A stretch of 64,000 nucleotides of DNA, taken from the NCBI GenBank assembly GCA_036186865.1, contig AP025049.1:32952715-33016714 (forward strand). The letters are read 5' to 3'. The notes beneath the pieces are model-generated. The model did no database searches. It had not been told where the DNA came from and saw only the letters and a program-made list of their open reading frames with translations. Positions within the stretch are counted from its first letter, which is position 1. Each line of letters opens with the position of its first letter. Positions 44,014 to 56,520 of this stretch are shown here, one piece after another. Source of the stretch: Eustoma russellianum. Taxonomy: Eukaryota > Streptophyta > Magnoliopsida > Gentianales > Gentianaceae. The translations under genes and the position numbers were made by a program.

Positions 44014-44720
44014 ATGAAACTCGCATTTTGGAACATGAGGGGATGCAACAAACCAATAAAACAAAATGGATTGCTTAATTTTGTTAATAAACTTGGTATA
44101 GACGCTATAGGTATTTTAGAAACCAAACTAAACTCAAGCATGCTTGATCATCTTCTTAAGGTAGAATTTAGGCATTGGAGTTCCTTGCATAATTTTCAAA
44201 CATATGTAGGGAAAAGGATTCTAATTTTTTGGAATCCCAAAATTGTACATATAGAAATTCTCACTTTTGATGCCCAAAATATTTTGCAAGGACAAAAGCC
44301 TAGTTTCGGGAAATTCACTTTCTTGTCACATTTTTATACTCATACAATACCATCGTAGATAGAAGATCTTTATGGGTTCCCTTAAAGAATCAATCACTAA
44401 CGGTAGATGCACCTTAGGCCATAATGTGTGATTTCAATTGTGTCCTAAGCGAGGAAGAGAAAGAGGGAGGAAGGGAGTTGACCAGATACCACCTTTAAGA
44501 TTAGTTAAAATGCTTCCTCTAATGTGGTTTAGTTGAGCACTCTTACACAGGAACTTTTCACACTTGGGATAATGGCACTGTCAAGTTACGGTTATATAGA
44601 ATCATGATCAATGGATCCTTCCTAGAGTAATATTCATTTTGATGTTCCCGAATGTCTATCAGACCATTCACTAGGTACCCTAAGCTTGACAATGAGGGAC
44701 CCCATAGGTGTGAATCGTTT
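44014..44720 (+). pseudogene. L1 ORF2 endonuclease
   Basis: MKLAFWNMRGCNKPIKQNG at 44014 is the classic L1 nuclease start, then IDAIGILETKLNSS (catalytic Glu). After 44358 the frame breaks. MCDFNCVLSEEEKE near 44425 gives the DFN motif with the preceding Gly replaced by Cys. CLSDHSLGTLSLT near 44655 gives the SDH motif. The order and spacing fit an exonuclease-endonuclease-phosphatase fold. Confidence 0.83.
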
Positions 44721-44794
44721 AAATTCTTTAACATGTGGGCATCTCATGAGTCCTACCTACCCCTAGTCCCCCAAGTTTGGAGTAAACATTTCAA

Positions 44795-46140
44795 TTGACA
44801 GCACATTACGTCTTGTGCAAGAAGCTTAGAACGTTAAAAGGACACATTAGGGAGTTAAGCAAGAAGGCGTTCTCACACATCTCCTCCATGGTAAAAACGG
44901 CAGTTCAGGAGTTAGAAAATTTTCAATCAGCTTCGAGTGAGACTTGGGGAATGGACATATGGAAGATGCAAATGAGGGCTAAGAAGAATACAACTATTCA
45001 ACTAATGGAGTCTAAAAGAATCTATATTGCTCAAGTGGCCAAAGGGGATTACATCCACCTTAGTGATAGAAACTTAAAGTTATTTCACTCCACTATAAGA
45101 AGGAATAAGGCTAGGAATTACATAGCTGTAGTCCAGTTACCGAGTGGGGTCATGACCACCTCATCACAAGAAGTAGGTGAACAATTTGTGGAATACTACA
45201 CAAGGCTACTAGGTACCCGCCATGAAACACAGGACATAAGCAATTTAGTTTTTGACCTTGGGCCGAAATTGTCTCTTGCTAGCGCAGATAAGTTAATACA
45301 GAATATCCAACCATATGAAATCAAAGAAGCCATATTTAGTATTGGTAAGGATAAATCTCCTGGCTTGGATAGATACTATTCCCACCTTTTCGTCACTTCT
45401 TGGAGCATCATAGGACCACTAGTGGTTGAGGCTGTTTTGGAATTCTTCCAAAATGGATGACTCTTGAAACAACTAAATCACGCTCTGATTGCTTTAATAC
45501 CCAAATCAAACAATGTCACTAGGATAGAGGACTAGAGACCAATATCCTGTTGTAACGTCATATACAAAGCAATGTCTAAAATCCTAGCCAACAGACTCGC
45601 CCTGGTTATGACTGAATTCATGGACCAAGCTCAATATGGCTTCTTGAAAGATAGATCAATGATGAAAAACATCTTCTTTGTTGAAGAGCTAATAAGGGAG
45701 TATGGAAGGAAGAGAACATCATGGAAATGTATAATGAAAGTAGACATTGGGAAGACGTTCGATTCGATAAGTTGGGACTTCCTTAAGCATATGCTCGTTG
45801 GATTGGCCTTCCCTCCTTTGTTTTTTGATTGGGTTATAAAGTGTGTTACCACAACTGCATATTCAATTTCGATCAATGGTAATATCTATGTCTTCTTCAA
45901 GGGTAAGCGAGGTTTGCGTCAAGTGGATCCCCTCTCTTTATTCCTCTCCGTTCTAGGCATGGAATACCTATCGAGACTATTCAGACAATTACCCTCGGAT
46001 CATGACTTTGGCTCCCATCCGAATTGCAAGGAACAGAGTATTACCCATCTCCGTTTTGTGGATAACCTTATCATCTTTTGTAGAGGAGATTCCATCTTGT
46101 TGCAAAAAGTTATGGATAAGGTCACTAAATTTTGTTAGTG
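44795..46140 (+). pseudogene. L1 ORF2 reverse transcriptase with altered active site
   Basis: First frame (44795-45460): LFHSTIRRNKARNYIAVVQL, EQFVEYYTRLLG and IFSIGKDKSPGLDRYYSHLF. Then a stop and a block out of frame. Second frame (45572-46138): SKILANRLALVMTEFMDQAQ, GFLKDRSMMKN, MKVDIGKTFDSISWDFLKHM (first Asp), RGLRQVDPLSLFLSVLGMEY and THLRFVDNLIIFCRG. The FADD box is FVDN: the second catalytic Asp is Asn, and QGDPLSP reads QVDPLSL. Even with the frames restored, activity would not be expected. Confidence 0.88.
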
Positions 46141-46149
46141 CTTCGGACT

Positions 46150-47260
46150 ACTTGACAACTTGGATGAATCCCACTCTTCGCTGCAGGAGTGCAAGATAGA
46201 GAAAGGCTGCAATCCATCATTGGATTTCTATATGGAAGAATGCCTTTTTGGTACCTTGGCATTCCCATTGTAGGGCAAAAATTGCAATCCACATATTACC
46301 CGCCATACTTAAGGAAATTGCTTGAAAAAAATTAACATATGGAATAACCTACCATTGAGCTATGCAGGGAAGTTGGAACTAATCATATCAGTTGTGCAAG
46401 GAATCAAATGTTTTTGGTAGAGTGCCCTCCCCTTACCGATCACTGTCTTGGATTAGGTTAATCGTGTGTGCCTTCACTTCTTGTGTGGAAAAAAAAGTCT
46501 TCAGGGCAACACAGAAAAGCCTGGGTCTCTTGGAAAAGCATATGCAGACCAAAGAAAGAGGAAGAATTGGGTGTCTTGGAGCTGAAAAATTGGAACAATG
46601 CCTTGTTACCAAAGAATCTGTGGGATATCCATAACAAGAAAGATACACTTTGGGTTAAATGGATGTCACCTGGATACAAGCTAGAAGCTAACCTTTGGAC
46701 AAAACAGGTTCACAAATCGGATTTCCCTCTTTTGAAAAACTATTTTTCATTGGGGACAATATCACAAGCACATAACAATCAGTAGAAGGTACCATTTAGC
46801 TTATGGCTATGTGGGTCAAGGATGGAATTATGCTCCAGCTTTGGCATATAGCATTTTCGTGAAAAATCCCGCAACCTACCATGGTCAAAGTTTATTTGGG
46901 ATAATACGATCATGCTATGCATGCATTTGTCCTTTAGCTAGATAACATTGGAAATTTGGCGACTAAAGTCAACCTCCAGTTTGTCCAGAACAAGAAATGC
47001 GCCTTGTGTGAGTTTGAGCCAGAAAACATCAATCAGTTGATGTTTAGATTCACACAAACCAAATAAGTTTGGAAGAGTGTCAATGAATGGTTAGATCTTC
47101 CACTCAGTCTTCACTCCCTCACACGAGTCCTTGCATGGTCTAGTGCTCGGCTAAGAGGTAAGACATTGAGAATCAAGGCCATTAGGGTAACCGTTGCATC
47201 TACCGTTTATCACATATGGCATTAGAGGAACAAAAAAATGTTTGAGGGCATTACTCCGTC
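46150..47260 (+). pseudogene. L1 ORF2 C-terminal region with zf-RVT
   Basis: Broken frames carry NNLPLSYAGKLELI (after the thumb), WSSKKSSGQHRKAWVSW-like sequence and CRPKKEEELGVLELKNWN near 46560, then KVNLQFVQNKKCALCEFEPE with INQLMF, the Cys-x2-Cys of zf-RVT, near 46970-47045, and a terminal TVYHIWH motif at about 47205. No RNase H domain was recognised downstream. Identity rests on motif order after the RT. Confidence 0.7.
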
Positions 47261-47599
47261 TCCGAACTAAATCACGCATCGAATCTGCACGCATGCGTAT
47301 AGAGTAATGTATAGGTCATTTCCGCATTTAGCACATAATTACATTGCATTTATGTAGGAGACATTTTTTTTCAAGCCTAACAAGCTTCTAGATGTGACTT
47401 ATCTTTTATAATGTGTGGACATATACATTGTCAAACATCAGTCTTTATGCTCTGCTTGTGCTTGCAATAAGCACTATATCTCTTCTTTCCTCTTGCTTTT
47501 GACTATGTACCGAGGGCAAGCCATTTGCGCTTAATTGTATACTCTATTATGATTTTGCTCATTGTACTTTGAATACCATGGCTAGTATTTGATCAAATG

Positions 47600-49970
47600 C
47601 AGGATGCTTTCATGTCGGAATACATACTTGATTCTTCTAGCCGAATCCAATGTTGCTTTATGATACCATACAAATTTGCAATACTTAGAAATATACGTTA
47701 ACGCTAAGCAGCTACCAATTATTGGTATGTTACATATTGGATCCTATGTATTTGCGCAGCTCTGCTTTTTACATATCAGGTCATCTCTACGATGCATTGT
47801 ACGATTGATTCCGTACGAATAGCATCTCATTGATGCTTTGCTTTGCCACGATTCATTTGATTGTGTGCTTTCTTGGTTTATGATATTTACATTTTCCAAA
47901 AAAAAGATTACTTTATCTATTAACACTCTCTCTCAAGTTCTGTATTGGCCTCACCAATACCCACCTTACACAATATTGATTCAAAAATCCTCACGGTAAC
48001 TTTTTTTGTGATAATATATGCAAGCTAATCTTCAGATTTCGACAATTCCTCCCTCAAGGTTTTTTTAAATAAAATGCCTATCCGCATCAACATGCTTAGT
48101 TCGATCACGCTGGACCGGTTTTCAAAGATACTGATTGAAGCATTATTGTCACACATCATTTGAGACGGGAGTCGCAGCAGAAAACCAACCTCACACATCA
48201 GCTTCTTTAGCCATAATATCTCCACAATGCCTTTTGCAATCTTTCAAAGTTCAGCGTCTTTACCAGACAATGCCACCACTTTTGATTTTTTTTCTTTTGC
48301 TTTTCCATGTGATTAAATTGCTACCTTCTAATGTAAAGGGCCCTAAAGTAGATCTCCCGTTGTTAGGATTACCTGCCCAATCGGCATCGGTAAACACCTT
48401 CATATTTAAAGGTCTGTGTTTCTTGAACTATATACCTCATCCTGGTGTTGGCTGCAATTATCTAACTATCCTTTTAACTTTCATCATATCTTCTTACCGT
48501 GGATAATGCATAAACTGACTTACGACTTGACTACGTAGGCTATATTTGGTCTTGTGTAAGAGAGATAAATCAACTTTCCTACTAGTCTATCATACTGTTC
48601 ATGATTTGCCACTAGACCTATTTCTCTCATCTGCAACTTGTGATTTACAACTATTGGAGTTTTCAATCTAACATGGCTACCTCAGTAAGTCAAGAATATT
48701 CTTTGGCTGAGAAATGAAGATTCCATCACCATATCAAGAAACCTCTATCCTAAGGAAATACTGTAAGTCTCCCAAGTCCACCTAGAATTCTGTGAACAGT
48801 ATCTGTCGAACCCGTGTATTTTCTTCCTTATCACTTCCAGTTATAATCATTTTGCTACATACATAGTCAGACAAGTAACCAGATATCTCCACTTTCTGAA
48901 AAACAACGTATGATCAGTATTACTTTGTCTATACCTATTCTTTTTATTGTCATCATGAAATTCCCAAATCATGCATGCGGGGATTTTTTCAGTCCAGACA
49001 AATCTCTCTAGTTTACATACCTCAACTTCTTGAAATCCTTCCGAAACACCTGGCGAAGCCTTCACAAATACTTTTTCTTTTAACTCTTCATGTAGAAACA
49101 TATTTTTAAGGCCAAACTGATAGAGTGGCCAGTCTTTTGCTGGCTGCTACTAAGACCAGTACCCGAATAGTATAAATATTTGCGATGGGTTGGAATGTCT
49201 ATAGTACTCGACCCCGTAGGTCTGGGCATATCATTTTGCTACAAATCTTGTCTTGTGTCATTCAGTAGTTCCGTCTACTTTGTATTCGACGATGAAGATG
49301 CACCAACAACCCATCAATTTTTTTGTTTAAGAGCACGCACCTTTCCCATATTTCTATCCTCATCGCCTCCTGCCACTCTTCCTTTTTTTAGCATGTTGAT
49401 TAGCACGAGGAATAGACTTTGAGTATAGAGACGCCAACAGTACCTTTACACTATCAGTAATTCTCCCTCTAGCTACATTTCTAGGATACTTCGAAGACCG
49501 GGACACCCACTTAGGCGAATATCTTTCTGGTGGAATGCCCCTGTTTCTCCTTTTCAGAAGAACTTGTATATGTCTCTCTATCGGATCATTAGAAATACTT
49601 TTATTGTGTTCAACAGTAGGTTCATCAGGAGAGTGCAAATCAAGTATCTGTTATTGGATATCCAAAACAAAAGACGTATTAGGAGTGGGAACTAATTCAT
49701 CAGCCCTTCTTTTGTTGGGAGAGTTCAACTGGCTGGCACAATCTGCCTGTCCCTGTTGAACAATCGTCAAACAGCTAAAACTATGTAACCGATTAAGTGG
49801 CTTACTCAAATTCTTCCCCTGAGTCTTGAGTTGGGTATCAACGAAATACTCGCATTCTAGGAAGACACAGTCCATAGTGACATGAATTCAACGAGTAGCC
49901 CTTCTAGTGGGTGGCATATCCGACAAAACAAATTTTTTAGCACAAGGATCTAATTTTGAGCATTCATTTT
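47600..49970 (-). mobile_element. relic Ty1/copia fragment (part of LTR, RNase H, RT)
   Basis: Minus strand. From high to low coordinate: pre-RT linker (49875-49651; 49638-49360 with GIPPERYSPKWVSRSSKYP), RT pieces (49101-48847: LHEELKEKVFVKASPGVSEG), RNase H pieces (about 48480-48025: VFTDADWAGNPNN, then EILWLKKLMCEVGF and MMCDNNASISI), a polypurine tract (47941-47926, CTTGAGAGAGAG) and an LTR-like end starting TGTTAATAGATAAAG at 47925 on the minus strand. No YVDD was found in an open frame. Decay is heavy. The other LTR was not found; the fragment is cut at 49970 by an LTR-A copy. Confidence 0.72.
48025..49101 (-). pseudogene. relic copia RT/RNase H
   Basis: The RT portion shows the motif after the first catalytic Asp (FLHEELKEKVFVKASPG, normally FLHGxLxExVYMxxPPG). 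The RNase H portion shows TDADWAGNPNN followed by SLxTWKSKK in broken frames, then MCDNNASISIFENRSSVIE. Frames change about every 150-250 bases. It belongs to a different copia group from the SIRE-like elements here, judging by the linker and RNase H wording. Confidence 0.72.
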
Positions 49971-50325
49971 TGTTGAGAAACCGGAGTTTCAGTGATTTGA
50001 AAATACATGATTTAAATGATACGAGTTTATGAAATGCATGAATTGAGTGATACTTGACATGCGTATACGTTAAAATGCTTTACATGGTTATATATATTAT
50101 TGTCGTATGAACGTGCCATGAAGCGTTAAGGCTTATATCAAGTGGCAAACATTTGTTGTCTTTATACTATTTTTAGGTGCCATGTTAAATGAACTAAACT
50201 AGTTCACTTAATGAAGTGCTTAAGAAGATGAACTAACTAGTTCATTAAATAGAGATATATTTGGAGAGAGCTACTTGGCAACAAATTTGAAATGTAAAGT
50301 CTTCTACTCACACTTATACACACGC

Positions 50326-50373
<48 letters not shown>

Positions 50374-51168
50374 TATATATATGTATATATACATATATAC
50401 ATACATATATGTATATTATATACATATATATTTTTTATAACGACGAATTATACGACATTCCACCGATACGTCATACACATCATAAACATACGTCGAAATC
50501 ACACCACTATATACATATAATATTTGTGATTTTATGCAGGTATCATATCATAGATTACACGTAATAGTGTTACCATAATTATGTCGACATGTCATGAGTA
50601 CATAAACCGAAAATTGTCGCATCGGGTGACTACCGAACCATCACGGACATGTCACGTACTTACCATAGAAAGATTGCCAGCATATATACACTCAAGATAC
50701 TTAGAAATTTCGTTCACCACATGTTAAAATCTGCCCCAAATTCATACCATGTTCACACACATCAATCACCCAAAATTTTGCTTGAATTGTGGAAAATTCA
50801 AACTCAAACTTTTTCAAGCACATGACCGTTTATCACCTCAACCATTGATGCTGAAAATACAATTTATTTTATGTATATTATGTGTGACATAACATATATT
50901 ACATGTCTAACAAGTTTGAGATTAATTGGAGAATAATCGCATAATCGGCAAAAGTCAAAAATTCAGTTTTCTACAATTATGCATACATGGAACGTTTTTG
51001 TCTTGATGCAACATGTTTATAGACACTTTTGACACATCCAAGACATATTAGAGTATTTTAGAAAATTCAATTAAGGGTTGATCGCAATTTACCATGTGTG
51101 TGAAGAAATGCATCATTATTTGACAAAGTTTACCAAAAGAGAATTCAACACATGGTGCAGGTTGTATA
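49971..51168 (+). repeat. LTR-A-family fragment, copy 1 (sense plus)
   Basis: Starts TGTTGAGAAACCGGAG. Contains the reverse of several LTR-A landmarks: CATGAAGCGTTAAGGCTTA, the GAACTAACTAGTTCATTAAA palindromic block, (TA)n at 50328-50372 and the ATCGGGTGACTACCGAACC block at 50617. The five bases before it (ATTTT) may be a target-duplication half, but no partner was found. It ends where copy 2 starts, inside an LTR. Confidence 0.75.
50328..50372. repeat. (TA)n microsatellite
   Basis: About 22 TA units after ACACGCCACA, at the homologous place to the LTR-A run near 30490. Confidence 0.9.
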
Positions 51169-51485
51169 TGTTGAGAATAAGTGCTTGAATGATTTACAAA
51201 TACATGATTTAAATTGTACGAGTTTACGAAATGCATAAATAAATTATTAGTTGACGCGTTTATGTGATATACATGCTTCATATGCTTATACATATTGTTT
51301 TCGTACTAACCAGCTATAAAGCATTAAAGCTTACATCATATGGCAAACATTTGTTATCTTTGTACTATTTTTAGATGCCAAATTAATGAACCAACTAGTT
51401 CATTAAATGGAGACATATTTGGTGGAAGCTACATGGCAACAAATTTGGAAATGGAAAGTCTCCTCCCCATTCAACTTTACACGCC

Positions 51486-51516
<31 letters not shown>

Positions 51517-51745
51517 TCATATTTTTTTAAAAAGGCACAATACACATGTATTCCAATGTATACCGATACGTTACATATGTTACAAACATAGGTTGACGTC
51601 ACACCACTATATACACCTCATATTTATGATTCTATTCATGTCTTATATCATATGATATAAGTCATGGTGATGAAAAAATTATAGCGACACATTACAAGGT
51701 GGTAAACCAAAAATTGTCGTATCGGGTGACTACCGAAACTTCACT
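51169..51745 (+). repeat. LTR-A-family fragment, copy 2, inserted in copy 1
   Basis: Starts TGTTGAGAATAAGTGC and repeats the landmarks of copy 1 in the same order (TTAAAGCTTACATCATATGG, the GAACCAACTAGTTCATTAAA block, (TA)n at 51482-51514, ATCGGGTGACTACCG at 51720). It stops at about 51745, where LTR-B sequence of opposite orientation begins. Confidence 0.75.
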
Positions 51746-54168
51746 AAATGTTGCTGATTTTGAAAAACGTGTTTCTCTTTAAATACTCAACCAAAAAGGT
51801 TGATATCTATATCAAAGCACTCCTTAGGATGTTTAGTTTATGTTTCCAAAAGTCCCTGATCTTAAACAATTCTTGATAAATACAGAATTTAAGTTTTCTC
51901 AAAACTTGTCAGGTTGCAGCCAGATTGAAGCAGTTATATTGCAAAGACAAAGACTAACTTTCCCTTGCTCAAATCAAGTGATTCTTGTTAAAAATGAGAG
52001 GTAACAGTCTGAAGTATAACTCCACCAAAAATCACGAATTTTGAAAGTGTTTAGCTATTTTTTCAAATTGTGAGAAGTTGTGTGAAAACTGCAGTAAAAA
52101 CGAGCAAAATGCAAAAATGAAGAAACAAGACAAGAACACGGAGAATTTATCCTGGTTCAGTCAATATGACCTACTCCAGTCCCAAAGAACACCTTTCCTT
52201 GGATTTATGAAATAAATCACCTTACAACAAGAACCAAGCTTGATCCTTGGGTTATACACCAACCCTATTCAAGACTTGGATAATCACCTTCTAAGCAACA
52301 CTTAGTTATAACACCTCTACCACCTATTGATATAGCCTTATAGAAATGGCTAATCAATATTACAAATGAAGCTCAAGAGGCTTTTGGCTTAACAAAAACA
52401 ACAAGAACACCTTTGCTACAAAGAATGGAACAAGAACAACAACAAGAAGAAGATGATAGCTAGATAATTCAACAAATGCGTGTGAGCTTCAAGTGTGTTT
52501 CATCTTCTTCACCATTACCTCTATTTATAGTGTGAATTGAGCCTTGGAGATAAGAATGCACATGAATCACCATCTTCATCATCAAGTCCAAGTGTCTTCA
52601 CATCATTGGTTGGCCTTGTACACTTGGCAAAATAAAACAACATAATTGGTCCACCTTGGATACAACTTGCTGGCCGAAAATACACACTTGGCATGTCTCA
52701 TTTATCCATTGCGAAATGTAGATAATATGGAGAAGACAATACCTCAAACTTCTTGGCATAAACATAGGCATGTGAGGCTTTGAACATTTCAAATGAAAAA
52801 TTATCTCCAAGAAACTCATAGCGGCCGTTGGCTACTTTCAATTTTCCAAGAAAAAAACTTTTGATTATCCTTTATAAAATGAAGAAAATAGAAAAGGGTA
52901 ATGCCACCAAAATATCCTCAACTCCAAGCACAAGAATAGGACATGTGAAGTCTCCATTTGACTTCAAAAAGATCTGGTAAAAACTGCCATGAACACCAAG
53001 TAGCCGTTTGGCTACATTTGAAAATTCCAAGTTGGCAATTTTTGCCAACTTGCTCCTTTTTGATTGGTCCACTTGTCACCAAGCCATAAAATGATACCAC
53101 ATCATATCCACCTAATAAATCACGTTTTTAAGGCTGTATATATGCATATCAACTCATATTTTTGAAGAAGAAATCAATAGATATAGTCGACAAGATTATG
53201 TCAACGTGTAACACCAAAATTTCCAATATTTCTTCTTATATGTCGTGATCATTTCCACACCTTTGATACCTTTGATATCTCTGAATAATGATGATAAATA
53301 TGCTCCCATAACATATATAAGAGGGTCTTCAAGAAAAAATAGAATGTGACATCTCAAATCGTCACACATCGAGCTATAGTCAATAACATCACCATGTGAG
53401 AGATTAAAATAAAGAATCACCATATTATCTTCAAATTCATAATATAACTCAGTTACAGAATGAAGATAATAATATGCTCAAGCAATTCCTTGAGTTAAAA
53501 TACCAAAAATACCCTCGGGGGTGAAATGACCAAAATGCCCTCGGTATGTGAAAACTCCAAAAATGACCCGGATGATTAGAAATAATCATGATATCACCTT
53601 TGTCATGATAAATAGTATTTTCACCATGTGATGTTCCTATAAAACTCAAAATACCAATTTTGCCCTTTTTGGTAAATTGTAGAAACTTCCAAGGCACGTT
53701 AGGCTCAAGGCATTTATAATCACCAAAAACACAAAATAATCACATAATAAACTTGTATAAATCATGTACAAATGAAAACAACCAATTTATCACATTTTAG
53801 AAAAATATTTCTAAAAACCCTAGACATCGATCGATCGAAGTGCCTCAGCTTCATAGATCGATGTCTCACAGTAAGCTTCAGAATTTGTTTCTGACCTACA
53901 TCGATCAATCGAAGTGAGGGATCGATGTGTCTCAGGATCAGAGGTTGATGTCTCACCGTAAAGTCTTGAACTTTCACTGCCTTACATAAATCGATTGATG
54001 TGAGAGATCTATGTACATAGATCGATCGATGTGCAACAACCTGAGAGATCTATGTCAACTTTTCCACCTTTTTCAACTTCTAATCACATATAACACCATG
54101 TGTGACATTTTAAGTATTCACCACTTAAAATCATGACTTTGAAAATTATCCAAACATATTTCTCAAAA
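51746..54168 (-). repeat. LTR-B copy, sense minus (left arm of an inverted repeat)
   Basis: In plus orientation it ends CAAACATATTTCTCAAAA (expected CAACA). Pairs in reverse with 54394-55803 plus 60307 to about 61150. Landmarks: CTACTCCAGTCCCAAAGAACA at 52171 (20-base core shared), TATTTATAG TATA box at 52522-52529 (minus), TAGCCGTTTGGCTA hairpin near 53001 and a cluster of ATCGATCGAT motifs at 53825-54055. Its 3' part in the sense direction, about 290 bases including the terminus present at 7108, is missing at 51746. Confidence 0.78.
53825..54055. repeat. ATCGATCGAT motif cluster (left arm)
   Basis: At least six occurrences of GATCGAT-type palindromes, alternating with GTGAGAC/TCTCAC boxes, in about 230 bases. 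On the minus strand they read as imperfect repeats of a VRHRS..LRHIDRSM-like peptide. This is a consequence of the nucleotide repeat, not evidence of a gene. Confidence 0.8.
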
Positions 54169-54393
54169 AGTATAAGTTGAGGGGGGAGCACATGAGCACT
54201 TGGTGTTAACAACATGAGTTTTGAAAGTTTGAAAACAATTGGTATAGAATTGGTGAAACAATTGGTAATCGATGAGGTTTTGAAAACAATTCAATTGGTA
54301 TACAATTGGTAGATATGTGATAAATAGTTGTTAAAGAGGTGTGACATTAAAATCATGTTAAGTTATTTTGAAAATCATCCCAAAGGGGGAGAA
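54169..54393 (+). other. spacer between head-to-head LTR-B copies, with polypurine tract
   Basis: Carries AATTGGTATA-type short repeats (54239-54315) and ends CAAAGGGGGAGAA (54381-54393) directly before the right LTR-B start. That is the polypurine tract expected before a 3' LTR, so the spacer is probably the last internal stretch of the plus-strand LTR-B element whose body was lost. Confidence 0.6.
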
Positions 54394-54507
54394 TGTTGAG
54401 AAATATGTTTGGACAATTTTCAAGGTCATGATTTTGAGTGGTGAATACTTAAAAATGTCACACATGGTGTTATAAATGTTTAAAAGTTGAAAAATTTGAG
54501 AAAAATG

Positions 54508-54760
54508 ACATCGATCTCTCAGGTTGTTGCACTACGATCGATCGATGTACTTCGATCCCTCACATCAATCGACCCATATAAGGAAGAGAAAAATCAAGAC
54601 CATACTATGAGACATCGATCTCAAAACCTGAGGCACATTGATCAATCGATGTACATCGAACTCTCACTTCGATCGATCGATGTAGGTCAGAGACAAATTC
54701 TGAAACTTTCTGTGAGACATCGATCTTTGAAGATGAGGCAGTTCGATCGATCGATGTCTA
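54508..54760. repeat. ATCGATCGAT motif cluster (right arm)
   Basis: GATCGATCGATGTA, TCGATCGATGTAGGTCAGA and TTCGATCGATCGATGTC among others, each near a GTGAGAC/CTCAC box. Mirrors the left-arm cluster at 53825-54055. Confidence 0.8.
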
Positions 54761-55803
54761 GGTTTTTTAGAAATATTTTTCAAAAATATGGTAAAATGGT
54801 TTTTCTCATTTGTACATGATTTATATATGTTCATGATGTGGTTATTATGTGTTTTCGATAAATATTATGAGTTGTGACTAATGTGCCTTGGAAGTTTCTA
54901 CAACTTACCAAAAAGGACAAAATTGATATTTTGAGTTTTGTAGGTACATGACATGGTGAAAATAATTCAAGGACACATTCATATCTTGAGTATTATTATA
55001 TCTATTTCTAATCATCGGGGTCATGTCAAGAGTTTTCTCTCACCAGGTGTATTTTGGTCATTTTATCCCTGAGGGTAGTTTTGGTATGTTACTCAAGGAA
55101 TATCGTGAGTATATTATTATCTTCGTTCTAGAGTTGATTTATGATTACCTTGAAAATTATTTTGTGGTTCTCTATCTTATTTCTTTATTTGATGATATTA
55201 TCGACATTAGCGGGATATGTGACGAGTTGTGATATCACATTCTAATTTTTTTTCTTGAAGACCTTCTTCTATATGTTATTAGAGGATATTAATCAATATT
55301 TTTCAAAGAATTTAAAGGTGTTAAAGGTTTGAAATTGATCACAACATACAAGAAGAAAAAGTGGGAATTATGGTGTTATAGGTTGACATAATCTTGTCAA
55401 CTATTATTTATTGATTTCTCCTCATTAAATCTGATTTTGTACATATATATATGGGTTGAAAAACGTTCATAAACAGGTGGATATGAAGGTGTTCTCATTT
55501 TATAACTTGTTGACAATTGGACCAACCACAAAGAAGCTAGTTCGCAAAATTGCCAACTTGGAAACATTTGAAATAGTAGCCAACGGCTACATGGAAGAAA
55601 AGGGCTGAATTGTTCAAAATTTTCAGCCATCACATGCCTATTATCTTGTGAAGGATTTGAGATTTTGTTGGTGATATTATCCCTTAGTATTATCGCTACT
55701 TTTCAAGAAAATTCTAAGTCATTTTTGGAGACAACAAATTCGACCAAATGTGATTCAAAGGTGGACCAATTATGTTGTTTCATTTTGTCAAGTATACAAG
55801 GTG

Positions 55804-55808
55804 TGTAC
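55804..55808. repeat. target-site duplication TGTAC (left)
   Basis: Directly before TGTTGTACCCC; matches 60302-60306. Confidence 0.85.
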
Positions 55809-56410
55809 TGTTGTACCCCGTCGAAAAGTCATATAGTGCTTGAAGACTCATATAAGTGAATTAATAAAGTGGTATCCTTCAAGCGTCTTTCACTAAGTTT
55901 TCTTAGTGATTCTTTTATTTTAGGATGATAAGCAAATGATATAATCAATTCAAGCGTGAGTTAGGGACTATATGAAGTGGCCAATTCATTCCCAAAGGCT
56001 TAAGAAAATTTCGGCCACAATGTTTAAAAAGGGCCATAAAGGGGTTTTTCCCAAATTATAGGAGAGTTTAATCTTAAGGGCCTCCCTAAAATAAGCCCAA
56101 ATGAAAATTAAGGAGTGCACGTAGTGGGCAATTCTTTCCCCAATTCTTGGAGAATTTTGGCCCTAGCCAAGGGGAATTAAGAACTTCCTAATTTTATTTT
56201 AAAACAAGAAAAAGAGAAATAATTAAAAAGGGGGCAAATACCCACATGGCTTCTTATTAAACTCATTTGGAAAGAAATTAAGCATGGTAAAGTTTCCCCA
56301 AGAGTCAAAACCGCCCCCCCATGTTTGACCAAGAAAGATTACTATGGTTACTTAATGTTACTACAAGGTTAAGAAAATAACTCTAGTTGGACAAAGTAAC
56401 CTAGGTTAGC

Positions 56411-56520
56411 CATAAAGTATCTATAGTTGACATAAAGTAACTATAGTTGGCATAAAGTAACTATAGTTGGAATAAAGTAACTATAGTTGACATAAAGTAA
56501 CTATAGTTGCCTTAAAGAAA
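56411..56520. repeat. 20 bp tandem repeat in the solo LTR
   Basis: About five units of CATAAAGTAACTATAGTTGA with single-base variants, upstream of the likely transcript start region. Confidence 0.88.

Larger units (their letters stand above)
41966..47590 (+). mobile_element. plant L1-clade LINE, degenerate
   Basis: Plus-strand order: ORF1 with basic/acidic N-terminus, DUF4283 piece and damaged zinc knuckle (41966 to about 43610), endonuclease (44014 to about 44720), RT (44795-46140), zf-RVT (46150-47260). Ends are approximate: the 5' UTR may begin near 41690 and the 3' end near 47590; no poly(A) or target duplication was recognised. Frames break repeatedly, and an RT active-site Asp is replaced, so the element is long dead. 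It is not the same subfamily as the 7397-12390 LINE, judging by its different ORF1 and no recognisable RNase H. Confidence 0.82.

Noticed and set aside
53762..54819. ORFs with repeated RHRS..LRHIDRSM-like peptide in both LTR-B arms
   Set aside because: Explained by the ATCGATCGAT nucleotide repeat, no start context, located in LTR sequence.
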